This document shows positions 10,801-23,200 of a DNA stretch of 64,000 nucleotides, one piece after another. The notes beneath the pieces are model-generated. The model was not told where the DNA came from and searched no databases. It worked only from the letters and a program-made list of their open reading frames with translations. Source of the DNA: Anisodus tanguticus. Its lineage: Eukaryota; Streptophyta; Magnoliopsida; Solanales; Solanaceae. Location of the stretch: the NCBI GenBank assembly GCA_034509755.1, contig CM067544.1, forward strand, positions 16,549,001 through 16,613,000. Reading direction: 5' to 3'. A program made the translations under genes and the position numbers. Numbering within the stretch: position 1 is the first letter of the stretch; each line of letters starts with the position of its first letter.

Positions 10801-11261
10801 TTTTTATGAACTTTGGAGTTGGATATTTTTTTCAAGAACTTGGAATTTTGATGACTTAAACTTATAAAATGGATGAGTCTTTACCTCATCCAAAATTCAT
10901 ATTAAATAGAAAAATGAATAGGTTGTCATAGTGTCATGTCAAATCAAGTACAAATGGGTAGATGAATAATTAATTGTAAAACGCAATAATTTATTGTGTA
11001 ATTGGACTAAAAGTGAACATTTAAAAACGTGGGCTTCTAGGGTTTATAATAACCCCTATTGTGCAATGAAGTCCTGCGCAAAAAATAGTTTTATCATTTT
11101 TTATGGGTTATTTTGATTCAACGGCCCACTTTGTGGATTATTTAAGTTCCGGACTCCAATATTCACATTTGCATAAGTTGACAATGATATTTCATACACG
11201 ATTTAGATCGAAAAAGTTTTTGTTTTATCCACTTGCATTTTGTAAAACAAAGAAACTGATG
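10801..11261. other. Intergenic
   Basis: No gene seen. It holds the upstream flank of the MULE transposase and the left flank of the hAT-like element. Confidence 0.5.
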
Positions 11262-11269
11262 GATCCAAC
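11262..11269. repeat. 8-bp target-site duplication, left copy (gatccaac)
   Basis: Identical to 12180-12187 and directly abuts the terminal inverted repeat. Confidence 0.85.
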
Positions 11270-12179
11270 TAGACCTGTCCAACGTGTCGGAGATCCTCCC
11301 GACCCGACCCGAAAAAACCAAGGCCAGGGTCGGCTTATAGCTGACCCGCGAGTCACCCGACTCAAAAAAATGGGGACCCGATCTTATGTAGGGTCGGGCC
11401 AGAATATTTTACCCGTCTGACTTGGCCCGACCACCGACCCAACCCGACCCGTGTATTTTTTAATATAATTTATATTATTTTTCCTTTATTAATATTTATT
11501 TTGTACTTATATATATTTTTGTCATTAATATTTAAGTGATATAATGCATGTTTTTATAATATATGTATTGCTCTAATCTACATTGAGCTCGACATAAAAT
11601 AAGATAAAAACGGTAGCTGATTATTAATTATATGTTTATATTATTAGTCGTTCTGTTAATATCACGGAAGCATAATGTAGGGAGAGAGAAAGTGGAGTAA
11701 ATTGGTGAAACTTTAAATGGTCATAACTCTGCGCTCTCGGATGTCCGTTTTACCCAAAAAAAGTGTGTATTTTTTCAAGACGGGGCCGGCCGCAGCCAAT
11801 TTTTAGAAAAACGTCCGTTTTTTCAATCAATTTGTGTTTTCCCCAAATCGATTTCTAATTTTCCTTTTTCTTTAGTAAACATCTCACGATACACAATAGA
11901 TTTCAACGTCGAAATTTCATGATAGTGTAGGTGTGAATGTCAGTTTCAGTTTTGGAAATTCAATTTTTTTATAAAAAAAAATTCCTTGACGGCCTAGCCC
12001 GCCAAATCACGTCCCCCTTCCGACGGGTCAGGGCCGACCCGTGACCCGTAGGGTCCCCCGAAGGATCAGGGCCAGGGTCGAAATTTTTTTTAAAAAATAG
12101 GGTCAGAATCGAGCAAGCATAAAAAAAAATCACCCGATCCGGCCCTGATCCGGCCCGACCCAAGCTTTGGACAGGTTTA
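11270..12179. mobile_element. Non-autonomous hAT-like element, 910 bp, 8-bp target duplication
   Basis: The ends are inverted repeats: TAGACCTGTCCAA at the left and TTGGACAGGTTTA at the right. Exactly outside them is the 8-bp direct repeat GATCCAAC (11262-11269 and 12180-12187), the duplication size of hAT transposons. The sub-terminal parts are rich in GACCCGACCC/GGGTCGGG and are themselves partly inverted, so the transcript could fold. No transposase frame is present, so it depends on an autonomous relative. The insertion site can be reconstructed from the flanks. Confidence 0.85.
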
Positions 12180-12187
12180 GATCCAAC
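12180..12187. repeat. 8-bp target-site duplication, right copy (gatccaac)
   Basis: Identical to 11262-11269. Confidence 0.85.
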
Positions 12188-12298
12188 CAATAGTTGAATG
12201 GTTAGCGCGTGCCCCATATCTGCAAGTCGATTTTGACGTCTGGGCTTCTAACTATCTACATTTTATTAGTCATTCTTTCATTACATATTCCTTTTTTG

Positions 12299-12515
12299 TA
12301 CTCCCTCCATCTTTATTTATTTATTATACTTTCTTATTTAGTTTGTAACAAAAATATATCATACTTCCTTATTTAAAAATAATGTAACTTTAAATTTTTT
12401 TATTTTATCAGTATTGAGATGATTTATAACCACTCAGACGTTTATGACTTGTTTTAGACTATAAATTTTAAAAATATTCATTATTTTTTATACTTCATAC
12501 TCAGTCGAGGAGGTA
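12299..12515. mobile_element. Possible Stowaway-like MITE upstream of the LRR gene
   Basis: It begins TACTCCCTCCATC, the usual start of plant Stowaway MITEs, followed by the typical TTATTATACTTTC and A/T-rich body. The right end (gaggaggtatg near 12510) is only a weak inverted match, so the boundary is uncertain. Confidence 0.35.
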
Positions 12516-12754
12516 TGATCTTTTCTTAGTACGTCTTTTAGCTCGTGTCTTTTAGTGTATGTTTTGTCAACAGTTTCTCCCCGTAAAGATCTCAACACAA
12601 CGCAGCCTTTTAGCGTGTAATGGTCAAACTTAAAAACGCAAAAAAAAAAAGTTCTTTTAATCAAGTAACAACTTGCACTTCCAAGTCTGGAAAACAACTA
12701 CTATCGCATTTAAAATGTTTATTTCAGAAGCTACCACGAATCTGTCAACCAAAT

Positions 12755-12780
12755 TTATGTATATATCATACTTATAAACT
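12755..12780 (+). promoter_or_regulatory. Candidate TATA box of the LRR receptor-like gene
   Basis: A tatatat run lies about 75-80 bases before the likely start codon at 12839, a plausible distance allowing a short 5' UTR. No other support. Confidence 0.3.
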
Positions 12781-12838
12781 TGTCTATCTATCAAAGCCAC
12801 CCTTTTTGGCACATTCTTTTCTTAAATTTTTCACAGAA

Positions 12839-15619
12839 ATGAGAAGGCTGTACTTAGTACTTGTCCTGTTTTTCTCTTTAACAATTACCTTTAAGTTTAG
12901 TTCTTGTAGTGGAACTTGCAAAGAAAATGAGAAAAATGCTTTACTAAGGTTAAAGAAAGAAGCAAATGATCCCACAAATGTACTATCTTCTTGGGTTGAT
13001 AAAGAAGATTGTTGTAACTGGGAAGGAGTTTTATGCAACAATGTAACTGGTTCTATCATTGAACTATCCATTAATGGCTGGAATTGGTCTGAATTTAAAG
13101 GCCTAAAGATTGATAATTTTCAGTGGTTGCCAAGTCTTGAGAATCTTGATCATTTGGACATGTCAGGTGTGGATTTAAGTAATGTTACAAACTGGCCTGA
13201 GGTGATTAACATGCTTCCTTCTTTGATTAATCTTCGTTTTTCGAATTGTAGTCTTCATTCATTACCTCCTGTGCTTGATCATAATAATTCTGTTCTTGAA
13301 AATCTTGATCTCTCTTTGAATAAATTTAGTTCTCCGATTCCCGGGTGGATTTTCAGTTTTAGTAGTCTTGTTTCTCTTGAATTCACTGGCAGTAACTTCA
13401 CTGGTTCATTTCCTGAGGGTCCTTTTAACTTGACTTCTTTCACAACATTAAGAGCTTCCAGCAACTCCTTTGGTTCTGTTTTACCTCAATGGTTATTTGA
13501 TCTAAATAATCTTGAATATCTTGATTTGAGTTATAGTGGCTTTAAGGGTCCAATACCAAGTGGGATTGGAAATTTTTGCAACCTTACTTATCTTAGTCTT
13601 GCTTCCAATAATCTGAATTCCACTATCCCAAATTGGCTATATGGATGCAAGAATCTTGAAACACTTGACTTGAAGGAAAACAGTCTTGAGGGAACAGTTT
13701 CAGATTTGATTTCAAATTTGACATCTCTAACTAGTATTTATATGTCTGAAAATTTTCTTTCTGGAAAGTTACCAAGCGTAATTGGAAAATTAAGGAAATT
13801 AGAAGATCTTGATCTCTCTGAAAATCGATTTGAAGGAGAAGTCTCCGAGATATTCAATACTATGAATGATTGCCCTCCAATAGGCTCAGGAAATTGTTCT
13901 TCTTTGAGGACTTTAAGGCTAAATGACAACAAGCTAATTGGAAATCTTCCGAGAAGTTTTGGGCTCCTTTCAAATCTACAATTCTGTTTCATGTCCAATA
14001 ATAGGTTGGAAGGGCTGTTAACAGAAGAACATTTCACTAACTTGACAAATTTGATGGTTTTCTTTGCAGCTAAGAGTAATTTGACTTTAAGAGTGAGTGC
14101 AGATTGGATTCCACCTTTTCAAGCTAGCGACATTATAATGGGTGGTTGGCGCTTAGGCCCTGAGTTTCCTTTGTGGATCCAATCTCAACAATCAATTATG
14201 AATCTTGACATATCAAATGCTGGAATAGTAGGTGAAGTTCCAAGTTGGTTTTGGAACTTATCGTCTCAAATTCGTTTCCTCAATATGTCTCATAACCAAC
14301 TCATTGGTGAAATTCCAACTATCTCAATTTCTGATAGCTCCATGGGAAGTGGAGGTCCTTGGTTGATATACTTGAGTTCCAACAACTTTAGTGGTTCACT
14401 CCCTCATATTCCAACCATGGTAACAGAGTTAGACCTTTCAAATAACTCTTTCTCAGAAGGTTTAACAAACTTCTTGTGTGTTAAATCAAACGAATCTTAC
14501 ATGCTAGAGATTCTACACCTAGGGGGGAATCGTTTCTCCGAAAAAATTCCTGATTGTTGGGTGAATTGGCCAGAGTTAAGAGTTCTCAACTTGGGAGAAA
14601 ATAAGCTTACTGGATGGATTCCAAGATCCATTGGGGCTTTAAGCAATTTGAAATCTTTGGACTTGAAAAGAAACAAACTTTCTGGTCCATTGCCTTCATC
14701 CTTGAACAACTGCACAAGATTGTGGAAAATAGACTTGAATGAGAATGAGTTACATGGAAATTTTCCACCTTGGTTAGGTACAAGTTTTTCAAACTTAATA
14801 GTCTTGACTCTTCGGTCAAATAAATTCGATGGTGAATTAGCTCCAGAACTTTGCCAACTCAATGATCTTCAAATCTTGGATCTTGCCAACAACAATTTGG
14901 TTGGAGATATACCGCAGTGTGTTAACAATTTCACAGCTATGGTGAATGGAAGGAAGTTAATTAGAGATGGAGACGATGAGATGGACTATTCTTATTATGT
15001 TGGAGTTTTCAGGGAGAGTGCAAGTGCAGCAACTAAGGGCAACATATACCAGTATGATACCATTTTGTCATTGTTTACAAGCATGGATCTTTCTAACAAT
15101 AATCTTTCTGGAAACATTCCTATGAGTCTTACAAGTCTTGTTGGATTGAGATCATTAAATTTCTCCAACAATCATCTGACTGGTAGTATTCCAAGGGACA
15201 TTGACAACATGAAGGTATTAGAATCACTTGATCTTTCGAATAATCAACTTTCTGGTGAAATACCAGAAAGCATTTTGAGTTTGTTCTCTTTGAGCCACTT
15301 GAATGTGTCCCACAACAACTTATCAGGGCGGATTCCTGTGAGCACTCAACTTCAGACTTTTAGCCCTTCTAGTTTCACTGGAAATAAACTTTGCGGGCTT
15401 CCACTCGCGGAGAGTTGCAGTAAAAATCCTGAGGTTGAAAATGAAGAAGAAGATGATGGAAGTGGAGATGACAATGAAGTGGAATGGTTCTACGTTTCCA
15501 TGGCAATAGGATTCATTGTGGCTTTTTGGGGTGTAAGTGCTCCTTTGCTTTTCATAAGACCATGGAGACGCGCCTACTTTAGTTACTTGGATAGAAAGTG
15601 GAAATCATGGCACACATAA
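12839..15619 (+). CDS. LRR receptor-like protein (RLP, EIX/Cf-type), intact, 926 aa
   Basis: A cell-surface receptor with extracellular leucine-rich repeats and no kinase. Such RLPs sense pathogen or developmental ligands and signal through partner kinases of the SOBIR1/BAK1 type. The start chosen is the ATG at 12839, because it opens a signal peptide (MRRLYLVLVLFFSLTITFKF); the same frame is open back to 12620 but that part looks like 5' UTR. Order: signal peptide (1-25), LRRNT with the paired-Cys CCNWEGVLC (about 60-70), about 25 LRRs with LxGxIP-type repeats, an island (near 700-740, DGDDEMDYSYYVGVFRE), four more LRRs, a Cys cap (KLCGLPLAESCSK), an acidic stretch (EEEDDGSGDDNE), one membrane helix (about 882-905), and a short basic tail (RPWRRAYFSYLDRKWKSWH). 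It is a single exon, usual for RLPs. No defects seen. The ligand is unknown, and subfamily is by general resemblance. Confidence 0.9.
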   Translation: MRRLYLVLVLFFSLTITFKFSSCSGTCKENEKNALLRLKKEANDPTNVLSSWVDKEDCCNWEGVLCNNVTGSIIELSINGWNWSEFKGLKIDNFQWLPSLENLDHLDMSGVDLSNVTNWPEVINMLPSLINLRFSNCSLHSLPPVLDHNNSVLENLDLSLNKFSSPIPGWIFSFSSLVSLEFTGSNFTGSFPEGPFNLTSFTTLRASSNSFGSVLPQWLFDLNNLEYLDLSYSGFKGPIPSGIGNFCNLTYLSLASNNLNSTIPNWLYGCKNLETLDLKENSLEGTVSDLISNLTSLTSIYMSENFLSGKLPSVIGKLRKLEDLDLSENRFEGEVSEIFNTMNDCPPIGSGNCSSLRTLRLNDNKLIGNLPRSFGLLSNLQFCFMSNNRLEGLLTEEHFTNLTNLMVFFAAKSNLTLRVSADWIPPFQASDIIMGGWRLGPEFPLWIQSQQSIMNLDISNAGIVGEVPSWFWNLSSQIRFLNMSHNQLIGEIPTISISDSSMGSGGPWLIYLSSNNFSGSLPHIPTMVTELDLSNNSFSEGLTNFLCVKSNESYMLEILHLGGNRFSEKIPDCWVNWPELRVLNLGENKLTGWIPRSIGALSNLKSLDLKRNKLSGPLPSSLNNCTRLWKIDLNENELHGNFPPWLGTSFSNLIVLTLRSNKFDGELAPELCQLNDLQILDLANNNLVGDIPQCVNNFTAMVNGRKLIRDGDDEMDYSYYVGVFRESASAATKGNIYQYDTILSLFTSMDLSNNNLSGNIPMSLTSLVGLRSLNFSNNHLTGSIPRDIDNMKVLESLDLSNNQLSGEIPESILSLFSLSHLNVSHNNLSGRIPVSTQLQTFSPSSFTGNKLCGLPLAESCSKNPEVENEEEDDGSGDDNEVEWFYVSMAIGFIVAFWGVSAPLLFIRPWRRAYFSYLDRKWKSWHT

Positions 15620-16574
15620 TTTGTAAAGAAGATTTATGTTCATATATACTTGGTTATGCTACAATTATCTGCACATTTATTAGGATGAAATTTGTTCACA
15701 TCTCATGTACTACTGGATTAGGAGAAAATTTTCGTAACAGAATTGCTTTTTGCTATTCGAGAAGTTGCTGTTTTTCCTTGTATCTACACTTCTGGTGATT
15801 GTAGAACTGCAATAAGCTTTTCGTCTTGTCTTATTTAAATGTCACTATGATGCGAGTTTAACGTTAAGATCTTAATATTTCCAAATAAATGCTGCAAGGA
15901 GAGAATCCTCAAATCTCTCACCAAGGCAAAAGTCAAAAAAGAAAAGAATTCAGATAGCCATGACACCATTAATACTTTGGACTAAGACATTTATTTATAT
16001 AGTTATAACACATATAAGATATAACTATCCAAGTTCAGTTATCTTTTAACGGTTTCTCTTTACTGTTAACTTTTTTCCTTTTAATATTTTAATAGTGTCT
16101 CCTTAGTGTTGTACGCAATTGACCTATGGCACTCTCAACTTGTATTAAATATCTATCAGTATTATAATTTTGCTCTCTCTTGACCTAAATTGTTATAAAT
16201 TATCTTAAACTTTCAAAATCAATACTCCTTTTTCAGTTTTTTTTTTGTTGCTTTTACTTCATTTTCCTTGTTTTCCTCTTTGAAAATATTACTACAATTG
16301 CTCCTCTAACGGAGTTTAAATTTCGCTAAAACATTTTATATTTTTCTTCCATAACTCTAATTTGCTATAATAAATATAGTAGGTTTCTATTCTGAACATA
16401 AATTTTCTTTTTATCTAATATCTTCTTAGACCTTGTAACACTTAGATTTGTTCTCCTTAAACTCTGGTGCATGAAATCCCTGTAGATAATGTGGATCTTT
16501 CAGCGCCATTAGATATTTATATAGGATAAAAATGATTTGTTTATGCTTCTATTACTAACGCCTTTGATTTTGAG
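15620..16574. other. Intergenic region after the LRR gene
   Basis: Holds the 3' UTR (a possible polyadenylation signal aataaa near 15884) and A/T-rich spacer. No gene. Confidence 0.5.
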
Positions 16575-16590
16575 ACTAGAAAAGCTTGCA

Positions 16591-16715
16591 ACAACATACC
16601 AAGTGGAATTCCACAAGTGAGGTTTGGGGAGGGTGTACGCAAACCTTAACTCTACCTTGGGAGCTTGGGAGGTAGAAAAGTTGTTTCCGATAGACCATCG
16701 GCTCAAAGATAAGCA
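16591..16715 (-). mobile_element. TS-type SINE, with 16-bp target duplication
   Basis: The minus strand carries the TS module: GAGCCGATGGTCTATCGGAA, then ...GGTAGA...AAGGTTTGCGTACAC and CCCCAAACCTCACTTGTGGAA, ending in TTGT. The flanks ACTAGAAAAGCTTGCA (16575-16590) and ACTAGAAAAGTTTGCA (16716-16731) are a 16-bp duplication with one mismatch. This copy is short and 5'-truncated. Confidence 0.8.
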
Positions 16716-17223
16716 ACTAGAAAAGTTTGCATAAACCATTATATAGTCCCCCATTTTACATTCCAAAAAATACATAGTAAAACTAAATAGGCAGAATAAA
16801 AAGACGGCCCTTTAAGCTTGTCAAAAATACATGGAAATTTTTTATGTAATCTACTGCAAGTATTTTTATAACTTCATAGAAAAACAAATTAAAATATCGA
16901 ACATCTTTAAAGCAAATAAATTTTACAGCAGAGCGAATTAGTTACGAATCGTTACACTTGCATGCTCAATCACTTCTGAGTGGGTCTTCAACATTGCTTT
17001 ATTCTTCTCATACAATAACTTAGCCCATCAAGTAGTTCGAAAACTTACTAGCCAAGCAAGTAAAATTTCCCATAAAACTATAATTTTGCTATGATACACA
17101 TTCAAACTCCCTAACCATAGATAATTCCTCAAAACTATCAAAAACTCAGGGATGAATGTTAGCTATCACAAACACTTCATCAAGATAAATAGATTACAAG
17201 TCTAATGATGACCTACCAAACAT

Positions 17224-20200
17224 CTAATGCCTGAAGTGTCTCACATTGGTGAAAACAAGCGAGACTCCGTACTTGTTACAGCACTCCACTGCATCCTTGT
17301 CCCTTATGCTCCCTCCTGGTTCTGCAATAACGCTCACTCCACTTTGACACGCCTCTTCAACAGCATCATTCCATGCTGATTTAATTCATAAAAAAATTAT
17401 TAGAGTGAAAAGAACCTCGATAAGAAACCAAAAAAAATCGACCAGAAACATCTGTCCAGGGCACATTAAAAGATGATAACATTTTCTTTACAAAATTTTC
17501 AGTTACCATTTTTATGGTATATTTTCCTAAAATTTGCACTTTCGACTAGTCATAGTTTGTTGTCTAACTTTCTTTTAAATGTTAGATTTGCTTTATTGAT
17601 ACATGTATAACCCAAATAGAGGAACATACCAAATGGGAAGAAAGCATCACTTGCCAAAGCGGCTCCTTTTACTTCATCTCCAGCTTTCCTCATAGCTATC
17701 CTCAAACTCTCTAGACGATTCGGCTGTCCACTGCCCATTCCTAGCATACAATTGTTCTGCAATATAAAAATTATATTTTGAATAATGAAAGAAATGTCAT
17801 CTATTAGTTATATCATGCAGAAAGTACCTTTGCAATTACTATGGCATTGCTCTTGACATGCTTGACACATAACCAGGCAAACTGTGCATCATTAAGCTCA
17901 TTTTCTTGTGGAGTTTTGTCAGACATGACATTAAATTGAATATCTTCAGGGGTCGAATCATCTGAGTCCTGAGCTAACCAACCACCACCAATTTGTCTGA
18001 GAGAAAGCTTTCCCTTGTTGTTTTTACTTGCCTCAAGGATTCTCAAAGTCTTGGACTTCCCACGAAGAACCTCAAGACCCTTCTCTGTATATTTTGGTGC
18101 AACTACTATTTCATAAAACATCCTAGTCTCACCATCTGTAGGGCTTCTAAATTCTCGAATACCCTTTGCAAGAGCCTGCAAAGAACCAAAATAGATTTAA
18201 TTAAAACAGTTATCCACCTTGATGAGAGGCCTAAAGTTAAGTTTGATTTTGCATTTCCTCAACACTTCAAGGTGCGGGATAGCAGACAATTTTTTTTAAT
18301 TTCAACTGCAAGTCTTATAAAAAACCAGTACCAAAACAAATACCGGGCATTGACACTGACATTTGAAAAGGGGAAGCAACAGACTTATTCCTGGGTTCAG
18401 TCATTCATCTTACAGCATGAAACATCACCCTTATTGACAAATAAGGTGGGAGGATGATAGAAACAGTCTTTTCGCACCATGACTTATGTCGCAATGCTTG
18501 GAGCCTCCACCTGTTCTCTTAAAAAAGGGGCAGCCCGGTGCACTAAGCTCACGCTATGCGCGGGGTCCGAGGAAGGGCCGGACCATAAGGGTCTATTGTA
18601 CGCAGTCTTACCTTACATTTCTGCAAGAGGATGTTTCCACGGCTTGAACCCATGACCTCCTGGTCACACCCTCCACTTGTTCTCTTATTTGGTTAAATTG
18701 TGTGAAAGTTTTATAACTTCCGTCCTATTTGTTGTTCTTTTTTGAGCCTTACAAGAGTTCTTCCACACACATCTTATGCACTAATAGAACTACAAGATCA
18801 CTTTTATTCTTGAAAAGGTATATCGTACTAACAAGATATAAAGCAAATGTTAAATGATCTTTCTTAATAAAACCAAATAACAAAAAAAAAAGATGAATAG
18901 GACATAGAAAAAATAAATGCACTATACAACAGTGCAAACACATTCTTCATACTCTTCAAAGATTTCAAATAAGGAATGCTAGGTGCTGGTAGTAGAACCC
19001 AATCACTTCAGTGAACAGCTCAGATTTTCTTTTCCTTTATTTTTCCCCTTAACGGGGGGGGGGGGGGGGGGGGGGCAAATGCCCTCTCACTATCAAACCT
19101 GTTGTCTAACAGCACATGCATCGTTACCCATTTAGGTTTCTATAAAAGAAACAAGAAAAAACACAATTGCACGATCATAATCAACAAAAAGATCAAAATA
19201 TGTATCTGAAAAGGTCCAACGAGCAACTTTACCTCATCAACTTCGACATTGAAGGCTACTATACCACCAAATGCACTAACTGGATCTGCTTTCACAGCTA
19301 GCCTATATGCTTCAATAATATCATTCCGTGATGCTACTCCACAAGGATTTGTATGCTTCACAACCACACACGTTGGTTTATTAAAATCACACACACAATT
19401 CCAAGCTGCATCGGCGTCCAGATAATTGTTATATGACATCTCCTACATCAAGAAGAAGCAAGAGTCATTCACCCTGAAATTTTAACTAGAAGAATTCCAT
19501 TCATGTGATATTAAATTAAGAGCAATCAACTATCCAGTGTACAAATAGATACTAAACAGGATTTGAAAATATGCCAAGTTGTGAACATTAGAATGTAAGC
19601 ATCAGCATTCTAACCTTGCCATGGTGTTGGATAACAGTTGCAATTCCACCAGCATTAACCTCAGATAGAGACTTGTCAACATAAACTGCAGCCTTCTGAT
19701 GAGGGTTTTCACCATATCGAAGTGAGTCTTTTAGAGAAAGTGGCACTGTCAAGCTGGGAGGGAACTTATCTACCAACAGAGACCAAAGTCATCAATCAGC
19801 ATAATATCAGATGAAAAAGCCTGCTCCCTCCCTCTCTTATTCAATAGAATATTCCATATTGAAACACAACAAGGCTTAGCAGGCTACTGTTAAATAAAAA
19901 TTGAAATAAATTTGAAGCCTTATTTTTTCATAGAAAACTCTCAACCTTTACATTTATTTCAAATGTAGAGGGCTAGAGGCTGAGGATGTTCGTTTTAATG
20001 TTTTCAAGTTCTTTATTGAACCTTCTTTTCCTTGTTATGGGGAGAGGGGATGGGAGGAAGAGGAAGTTTTTGTATTCATTGGGCTGTATGAATTTTGAAA
20101 GGGAATACCTCCTACAGTCTGCTTCCACAGCCACTCTGAAACTGCAGAATCATAAGAAGCGACATGTTGAAAAGCTTTCCAGGCCAACTTCCTTCGAAAC

Positions 20201-23200
20201 TGTTGGTCATCATTACCTCCATGAAGAAACTCCAAAAGATCTGGGTAATCTTCAGAATCAACTACGACCAAAACATCCCTATGATTCTGTTAAATAAGCA
20301 TTGTCCACAGTTAGACACAAAGCTGTATACAACAACAAAGATTCAGCCAGCATTTATAGAGGTAGTTTTATTAAAGTGGGAGAATTTACGCGGAGCAGAA
20401 GTATACCAATAGATAGAGAGCCTACACAAAAGATTCAGCAAGCATTATAAAAAGTGTAAGGCACTAACCACAATTTTACCAGACACAATTTTGTGATTGA
20501 TGTATGCCAAATAAATTGTATCATAGAACAAATTATCCAGAAAAGCAATTCATAGAATTTTAGCATAGTTGAAACACAACTTAGCTCGTTTGTTCAATTC
20601 AGATACTTTATAATGGATAAGAGCATCCTACGTAGCATACAATGAGGCATTATGAAGCTTAGAAGCAATTTTCAAATTCCAGATGTGCCTACAACATCCC
20701 ACAACCTTTCTGATATATAAAGCATCCTTATACAAGCCAGATAGCCATTTACTCTGCGAAAAAAAAACATTTTTTAACTCATGATTGCTCCCACAGCATT
20801 ATATCCAATTAAGATCAAGAAGCAAAAGCATATGCCCAAAAAGGCCTAAAGCTGTAACAGAGTGGATTTTGAGATGAAAAAATGTTGGTTCACAAGTGAA
20901 ATATATGCCAAAACTTTAGATGCAGAGCTACAGATGTTGGAATCATATGTCTCCTAATATTTATACCTAGAGAGATGCCACAGATGCAAGAAAATAGGAC
21001 AATGCATTAAGATAAAAGTAACTTGTTTTATACAAGTTGCAGGTCAGGGAAAAGTATAAGCTAAGCAACCTTTGCAGCAGCTCTAATCATGGCAGGTCCG
21101 CCAATATCAATGTTTTCAATTCCATCCTCAAATGAAATTCCACTTGAAGAAGAAACCTTGGCATAAAAGGGATACAAGTTGACCACTACAACATCAAATG
21201 TGCCTGCAGATGGAAAACATCGTGAATTTCATTTGTTTCCTAATATTGCATCATTCTCCTATAAGAAGAGTAGATGTATGCCAAACCCCAGGATTTTTTA
21301 GTAACCAAGCAATAAGTGTTTTCATAATGCAAAATATTCTTTACTTGAAACAGAAACGTTGATTACTGAAGTACATATCTAGTGGTTTCCCCATTTTTGG
21401 ACTAGTTGCATCTAAAAGCTAAAGATGTGAATATTCAGCAGCATAATAGGAAAAGATCAGTTGCATTTTTGGATGCTTAGCAAGACATCCCAACTAAGCT
21501 AGGTGCACAAAGTGGTGTGTCTTAGATACACCGTGAACAGGTTGGGCGTAATAAGGGTTGCAAGTGTTCGACGGGTGCGACACAGGGATCTGGTCTCAAG
21601 GTCGAGGGTAAACTATGTATTCTACCATAATAAAAATCAATTAGCTCACCAATTTCATGCTTTTCAAGAGCTTCCATGTGATGCTCCTGATCTCTTCTAG
21701 CAAGAATACCTCCATGAATGCCTGGATGCAAAGTTTTTACACGGCCATCAAGCTGTGACAAGGAGAAAAGTTCTCAGTTATGTTTTTGAAGTTTACTGCC
21801 GAGAACTTGTATAGAGAAGGATTTCCCGCGCGCAGCAGTTCTTCCATACCAATTTAGCTGCCCGGCGCTGCTATTGGCATAATAACTGGTACACCATAGG
21901 TTAATGAGTCACCGCTCTCATTTGTGGATGGAAGTTATAAAATCAACTACGAGGATGTGTAAACACAACATTTATTGGACCAAGCATTAAGAGAAAAGTT
22001 TGAATACACTATACTATGAATAATACAAAGATGAGCAAGAAACATGAAATTAAAAAAAGAATAAAAGGTAAAATCATAAGTAAGAAACAAAAGTTATGCA
22101 ACTAAAAAGTGTAGATGCAAGGGTCTGTATCAAAAAATACAGAAGTATAGATGCAATGTTGGCATTTTTACCAATCATAGAGGTATATTCCATAATTTTT
22201 TTATTTTATTGAGAATAGATATACTTTTTATAACTGTGGTGTCTGGGGCAGCTTGCCTGCACCTCGACTAATTCCACAGGGTACCTGCTACCTCCCACAG
22301 CACAAGTACCGGATAACTCTATTCATTGATGCTTGGACAGAAGGAAAGAAATCACCTAATGTTTTTTTTAAATGAAGAAATCACCAGTGTTTTTGTCTCC
22401 GTTGGGAATTGAACCCGAGACATCATGGTTCACAACCCATTTCATTGATACCCTTGGATGCAATTTTATTGAGAATAGATTAAAGTATAGATATCATATA
22501 GAAAAAATATTTTTTTTATCAAGCTTATAGAAAAAAATTAAAATGCAAAAGCAAAAAATGTACAAAAAATGTTTTAACTACCACGGCATAGTAATATATG
22601 CAAACAATAATATTACAATTTATTAAATTCTATTCTTTTATCAAGTAAATAAGATTTTATTAGCAATGGTACAAAAAAACACCCGTGTACAAGTTATATT
22701 CAAAGTTTTGAGAAGAAAATGTTCAAGGGTGTAGAGGGAAGACAATGCAATGCATAAAATGTGTATAAGCTGCACAACCCAAGGTGTAAAGGGCATATGC
22801 ATCAAATGTCCACCTATCGACGTGCTAGCCCCGTGAGATTTAAGCACCTCATGGTCGCCTTGGGGTGTTTAGAGATTGCCTCACCCCAGGGCGAGTCCTA
22901 GTTATACCTTTAAAACATTGGTCAGGAGTTCCTACCATTTCAGGGAAATGTGTCAGTTCTTCCACTTTGGTGACAGACACACCAGCACCTTCCAAAGCTG
23001 ATGCAGTGCCTCCGGTTGAAACAATTGTGTACCTACAATATAGGAAATAAGAAGTCTATGTAAATTGAGAATTATCCAGGGGAATGTAAATAAGTTGTGT
23101 GATTTTTGCCAGTAAATATAGGTAGCAACTGGACACTTCAATTTGGTAAATAAGAGGTCTGCAATGTTTACCCCAATTCCTGCAGCCCATTGCCAAGCTT

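Noticed and set aside
12620..12838. Upstream extension of the LRR protein frame
   Set aside because: It precedes the signal peptide and looks like 5' UTR; it would bury the signal peptide inside the protein.
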